Shown piece by piece: positions 59,902 to 64,000 of a stretch of 64,000 bases of DNA. The first letter of the stretch is position 1; each line of letters opens with the position of its first letter. The stretch lies in contig NC_092861.1 of the NCBI RefSeq assembly GCF_032062135.1, positions 118,775,449 to 118,839,448 on the forward strand, given 5' to 3'. Source of the DNA: Pyxicephalus adspersus. Lineage: Eukaryota > Chordata > Amphibia > Anura > Pyxicephalidae. Both the position numbers and the translations under genes were made by a program. Under the pieces are notes generated by a model. The model was not told the DNA's origin. It saw nothing but the letters and a program-made list of their open reading frames with translations, and did no database searches.

Positions 59902-62900
59902 ATCTTCTAAGAGCCTTATAGTATTAAAAGCTTTTCTGTATGGGTTCCCTCTAGGTGGCTATATGGTTCTTAGTTTGTCACTCAAACCTGTGGGGAACAG
60001 GAGATAACCTCATTTCTTTGGACACCTACAGAGACTGCAGGCCAAGAAATCAATGTCAACTGACATAATAGTTTGAGTTGGCTCAGAAAACCTAATATTA
60101 GCCCGATCCATTTGCTAACAAAAAACATGTGACTTTGTTATGTGTTAAATGTTACCAATATTAAAACTTTCCATAACAAGCTTTATTTAAATACATTTAA
60201 AATCAAGTTCATGTACATATGGCCATTTACAATTCATTTTTAACTGCAACAATTGTGCCGCAATGTTCTTCAACCCATTTCGCATAACTTGCTTCAACAG
60301 GAGTAATACTTCTTATGTTCCTCCTGATGAAGCAAGTTATGTGAAACGCATTGGGAAACATTGTGGCACAATTGTTGCAGTTTAAAATTAATTGTAAATG
60401 GTCATATATACATACATTTGATTTTACCTGTGTTATTAATTGGTATCATGTCCATGGTTTTTTTGTTAGCAGTTGTATATGTCAAGAGGGATGTGGTACT
60501 TTTGGATCCATGTGTTAATTTGTTATTGATCAGTCTGATCCGGCCGCTTACAAAACACTTTTTACAGATACTTCTGGAATTAACGAGCACATGTATTATG
60601 CATTACTTCTCCTCTCTCCACTTGGGCAAGCCAGGGCCAACTTGAGATTAAGATTGTGGACTAGATAAACTATGGGCCGTTTACACTTAAAAATTAACAT
60701 TTCATTTCGTTCTTCATTCTTTTTTTGTGTTGTAGAAGCTGGGTTCTTGTAGATAGTCAATACAACATCTACCTGTATCGAGAAGGTGTATTGAGAACGT
60801 CCTCAGAACCATACAATGATTCTGACTTCCAGGACATGACCAGTCATCTGACCAATCACTGCATTCAGAAGGAACATTCAAAAAACTATGGGCGATATGA
60901 AGATGGCAACGAGATGTTTTTTGATGAGTTCAATCAGTACCTTGAGAACAGCCTGAACATCAATCTAGAAAACAGCATCCTCTGGCAGATTAAGGAAATC
61001 ATAAGGTACATAATGAAGCTTTGATTTTAGCTTCAGCCTGTGATCATTATTCATGGTGGCATATGATGACCTAGATGATCTATCAGAAATAAAACTTTTA
61101 TTTATTGCTTTAGTTAAATTACATGTCACCAATTAAAAAACATCTGGAAAGCAGTAACTAGTAGACTAGTGTAATGCTGGACATACATGTCTGTGTAAGG
61201 ATATGATTTGTCTCTACTAGGGCAGCATGTGCCATGGTGAAATATACAGAAGCACAATTGGGAAACAGTTGTCAATCAAAAGCAGAAAGTGGTTTTTGCT
61301 CTTTATCGATGGTCTATGTATTAATCAATGAATGTAGCATTCACTAAACATTTTCTGGTGGAGAATCTTCTAGGTGTTTCAATGGCAGTAACTGATTTTC
61401 CATCAGTTAACATTTCAGTGAATGTGGGATATACTGCTTTATAAAGAGACCCCATTGGGATTATTATTTTTATTGAAAACAATTTTTGAAATTCATTACC
61501 ATGGATAAAACTTATATGAGATTGCATTTATTCTACTTTTGAATTGTAGAGGCTTTGATTAAACAGAAATTAGATATTGTCTCCTACTCCTAGATAGGGA
61601 TAACTGCTGCAGTTGGGCATTGAAAAGAGAGAATTATACATTGGGGATGCAAGGTGCATTAGCTTGTGCAGTGAGATGTCTTGCTTGACTATATACCACA
61701 TTTTTTAACATTTATTTGTACTATTTATTCAGAGTCTGTCTGACATGCATAGAACCGGCAATCAGCACTAAGCATTTGGCCTACCAGAGTTTTCAGTTAT
61801 TTGGCTTTGACTTCATGGTGGATGAAGAAATGAAAGTTTGGTTAATTGAGATCAATGGTGCTCCAGCCTGTGCACAGTAAGACATTCATTTATTGTTTTT
61901 CTTTTTATCCATGGCTCAGAAAATATCATCATATACATTTTTTTTATATTGTAATAATGTATGCTTTTCATTACCTGGTATCACCAACCTTTTTGGTCAC
62001 CTTGATTATCTGTAGGTATGAAAGTGGAACTGCTGTGAAGTTCAGGCTGCTTCTGAGAAAAGTCTAATATTTCCTGTTTGGGCTACAAAGTAGCATAATA
62101 CAGGATGCTTTATAAATTGATTGGACCAAATAAAGACAAAATAGCTTATTTGGCAGTTTGCACCTTCATATATAGGCCTTATACCCCTTTTTTTGTTGAA
62201 CAAGACTTTTTTTAATAATAATAAAATGTACCTAAACCCAAAATGAAAATTGAATATATTGCAGCTTGCCTGGTATTAGAAGTGATGGTTTTTAGATGAT
62301 CTGATTTCCCTAAAAATTCTTCCTGCTCTGGGGTAGCTACAAGGTACACTCTCTCATTCGCTATATCTGTCTATGGGTGCTGCCCAGGCTGGTAAAATAT
62401 TTTGTTTTATCTCCATTACATAGGGGTTATGGGAATAATTTTCACAAAAAAAAAATTTTATTCAGCTCACATGACAAAGTCACTGCATTTTTGGCAAGGT
62501 TAGTACATGTTTCCCAAGCTGCTTTATATTACATATTTTGTATTGGGTTTAGTTACCCTTTAATACTCCTTCATAGAAAAGGACATTAATTACACATTCT
62601 AGCTTTCTGGTTGGTTTGATTGTTATTCTGATGAAGAAGAAGATGAGAAAGTATAAGAAACATTTTTTAGTGCTTTTAACCCATTTTTTAGCGGTTTTTA
62701 GCTCATTTAATGTTATTTCTATACCTGAATTCAGCAAGCCAGGAGTATAATATATGTTATTAGTTATTTTAATATTTAAATGTGTTAATTGTTTCAACTA
62801 TGTCCTAAAAGTATTTTGCAATATATTATTGAAAGTATACAGAATATATTTTAATGCATATCATTTTTTTTTTTTATCACAAGGAAATTGTATTCGGAAC

Positions 62901-62998
62901 TTTGCCAAGGCATTGTAGATCTTGCCATCTCAACTATATTTCCCTTAAATGACACTGAAGAGAAGCAGAACCAGGACAATATATTCATCAAACTTTGA
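51499..62998 (+). CDS. TTL: Tubulin-tyrosine ligase, complete, 7 coding exons
   Basis: Cytosolic ATP-grasp ligase that adds tyrosine back to the C-terminal glutamate of detyrosinated alpha-tubulin, acting on soluble tubulin. Coding exons: 51499-51655, 55440-55518, 57157-57398, 58769-58904, 60736-61005, 61733-61876 and 62884-62998; all junctions are GT-AG and phases agree. The product is 380 residues (human 377), with the extra residues in the variable loop around residues 95-125. ATP-grasp features: QKYL at 186-189, the K201-F-D203-I-R205 strand, R225 in VLRT, HLTN at 242-245, and the metal-binding D321, E334 and N336 in [10 protein letters not shown] ... [10 protein letters not shown]. The start [10 protein letters not shown] is the invariant N-terminus. 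Intron 1 (about 3.8 kb) holds a 39-bp minisatellite; introns 2, 4 and 6 hold mobile elements or satellites. Identity is very secure. Confidence 0.98.
52040..52650. repeat. 39-bp minisatellite in TTL intron 1
   Basis: Unit of 39 bp built on TCTGAGACCCCCTCTGATGT followed by CCTGTAGGCCCAGACAGGT. Units are nearly identical at about 52411-52620 and progressively diverged upstream. Because 39 is a multiple of three, both strands show long open frames with a 13-residue repeat; these are by-products. Confidence 0.9.
55440..55518 (+). CDS. TTL: TTL coding exon 2
   Basis: Residues 53-78 and two bases of Lys79 ([20 protein letters not shown] ...). Acceptor TCTACAG, donor TAAA|GTAAGT. Confidence 0.96.
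55690..56397. mobile_element. Candidate solo LTR in TTL intron 2, with an internal minisatellite
   Basis: The block starts TGTTGTAG and ends CTGTCACA, and is GC-richer than its AT-repeat flanks. The flanks ATATA and ATAAA agree at 4 of 5. No coding domains were seen. The target site is low-complexity, so the borders are uncertain. Confidence 0.4.
56010..56118. repeat. 27-bp minisatellite
   Basis: About four units of CCTGGAACACTCTGGCTGCC plus TTTTCAG, head to tail, inside the candidate LTR. Confidence 0.85.
56830..57040. mobile_element. Palindromic MITE family, copy 4 (TTL intron 2)
   Basis: The most diverged copy: CATTTATAAAAGCTCCCAAA at the left is mirrored by TTGGAGAGCTTTAATAAAC at the right; the AACAGCAAACCTAGAATGGG block is still aligned. 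Confidence 0.7.
57157..57398 (+). CDS. TTL: TTL coding exon 3
   Basis: Residues 79-159 and one base of Gly160 ([20 protein letters not shown] ...). It contains the variable loop, three residues longer than in human, and [10 protein letters not shown]. Acceptor TTCCTAG. Confidence 0.96.
58769..58904 (+). CDS. TTL: TTL coding exon 4
   Basis: Residues 160-204 and two bases of Arg205 ([20 protein letters not shown] ...), with the QKYL nucleotide-contact strand. Acceptor TTTTAG, donor ATAAG|GTAAGA. Confidence 0.96.
59690..59945. repeat. AT / TGTA / TG microsatellite with a 78-bp tandem duplication (TTL intron 4)
   Basis: TA and TG runs at 59700-59817 are followed by ATAATCTTCTAAGAGCCTTA and its neighbours, and the same segment recurs 78 bp later (59821 and 59899). 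Confidence 0.9.
60199..60425. mobile_element. Fold-back element with about 103-bp arms (TTL intron 4)
   Basis: AAAATCAAGTTCATGTACAT ... CATAACTTGCTTCAACAGG is mirrored by CCTGATGAAGCAAGTTATGT ... ACATACATTTGATTTT around a short loop (about 60304-60321). The arms have moderate mismatches. Confidence 0.85.
60736..61005 (+). CDS. TTL: TTL coding exon 5
   Basis: Residues 205-294 and two bases of Arg295 ([20 protein letters not shown] ...), with [10 protein letters not shown]. Acceptor GTTGTAG, donor ATAAG|GTACAT. Confidence 0.97.
61733..61876 (+). CDS. TTL: TTL coding exon 6
   Basis: Residues 295-342 and two bases of Gln343. Carries the metal site [20 protein letters not shown]. Acceptor ATTCAG, donor GCACA|GTAAGA. 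Confidence 0.97.
62212..62563. mobile_element. TTAA-type miniature transposon in TTL intron 6
   Basis: ATGTACCTAAACCCAAAATG near the left and TATTGGGTTTAGTTACCCTT followed by TAA at the right are inverted repeats. TTAA stands at 62560-62563; the left TTAA is placed less surely at 62212-62215. Confidence 0.6.
62884..62998 (+). CDS. TTL: TTL coding exon 7 (last)
   Basis: Residues 343-380 ([20 protein letters not shown] ...) and stop TGA at 62996-62998. Acceptor ATCACAAG after a T-tract; the ending IFIKL agrees with the known FIKL terminus. Confidence 0.96.
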
Positions 62999-64000
62999 GA
63001 TTTCTGCCTTATTAATGTCCTGACAAGCTTGTATGCCACATTATTTATTGTTCAAGATCCAAATCAATGTCTTTGCTCAGTACCATGCCAAATAGAGAAA
63101 ATATAGAAATGTTGGGATCTGTGGAGTTTCTAAAGGCTTCAGGAAGAGCTGAATTGGACTGGACTATGCTTTGCTTTTAAATGCCAAACTTTTGTTTTTT
63201 TATATATTTATATGTATATATTTGTTTTTTCTTTTTTTTTTTATAAACTAGAAGATAAACGATGCTGCCTGAATCTAACCTGGAACACTGTCGTTTCTGT
63301 AAATTAGGAACGTTTTACTAGCCAATAACATGTAAAAACTAACAAAAAAAGTAAATTTTATGTAGTACCTGTCAAGGGGTTGTTGCTGATCAGGCTGTTT
63401 AGGAGGCCGCTGGATTGTCACTTGCATTGGGCTGCACTCAATACAATTAGACTCTTCCTGTTCCACTGCTTATAGGCTTCATTGAACCTACAGTCAGCAA
63501 GGATTGTGCCTGGTCTTGACTTCTCCTTCCTATTGAGATTGACATTTGCTCACAAATTACCAAGTGCTACCCAGTGTAGGTTGGACTCATGGTCTCTTAA
63601 ACATCTTTTACAAAACCCTTTTAAAAATTAGTCTACCAATAGCTGGAGAAATATGGACTTTTTCACCTACTGATTTGTTTTACTGGCAAAGGACTGCAGT
63701 AGCATGATTTTCCTGCTTAATTTTCCACTTGAATGTGTCACTTCTACTGCATTGTCCACAAAAAAAGTACAAAAATACAACAGTAAGACTGTATGTTAAG
63801 GCCAATCTCCCCTTCACTCATTGACTGAGTTATCCTACCTTATTGTTTTGCATGCACTTGACAATTTGGTTCTGCATAGTTTATTCATGGACAGAGTTCT
63901 CTTTATGACTGTAGACTGGACTTTGCTTAAGGTGACTTTACATTTTGCACAGAGACGTATTGCCATGTTGTTTTATATTTCCCCTTTGAATGAGACATAT
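62999..64000 (+). other. TTL 3' untranslated region, continuing beyond the window
   Basis: No AATAAA or ATTAAA hexamer is evident after the TTL stop up to the window end, so the transcript probably runs past 64000. No other gene is seen. Confidence 0.45.

Overview
The window is vertebrate nuclear DNA, most likely from a frog. The genes are vertebrate, have introns with GT-AG boundaries, and sit in AT-rich, repeat-laden sequence. The repeats point to an amphibian: TTAA-flanked miniature elements, a palindromic family shared by four loci, a tRNA-derived SINE with an L2-like tail, and hAT and pogo/Tigger-like elements. The species cannot be named from this sequence. There are two assembly gaps (3364-4263 or 4264, and 24702-24806).

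Layout. Positions 1-29160 are gene-poor. They hold a Tigger-like remnant at the very start, a solo LTR with target duplication (6356-7087), an hAT-type element (8496-8775), TTAA-type miniature elements, a CpG-rich terminal-inverted-repeat element (13554-13833), a broken copy of an uncharacterised multi-domain protein gene (14544-16136), a composite element carrying a 25-bp minisatellite (24304-25083), a decayed L1/Tx1-type LINE (about 26160-27660), a Tc1-like fragment and two adjacent near-perfect hairpins (28744-28884).

Positions 29161-44380 carry a complete 15-exon POLR1B on the minus strand. It encodes the second-largest subunit of RNA polymerase I, 1,136 residues as reconstructed here, with all splice phases consistent. 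Its introns contain several mobile elements. A promoter region (44381-44800) with ETS-like and YY1-like motifs separates it from NANP on the plus strand (coding exons 45584-45673 and 47172-47807; 241 residues), the sialic-acid pathway phosphatase. The single NANP coding intron shows a nested transposon insertion. After a further repeat-rich spacer, TTL (tubulin-tyrosine ligase) is complete on the plus strand in seven coding exons (51499-62998; 380 residues), followed by its 3' untranslated region to the window edge.

The three genes are unrelated housekeeping functions (rRNA synthesis, sialic acid synthesis, tubulin retyrosination) and do not form a pathway. Their order is of interest because POLR1B and TTL are neighbours in human while NANP lies elsewhere. 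The most unusual item is the broken gene at 14.5-16.1 kb. It belongs to a family I recognise only as uncharacterised metazoan proteins, and it has Cys pairs and a spaced set of acidic residues that could fit an RNase H-like transposase. That last idea is inference.
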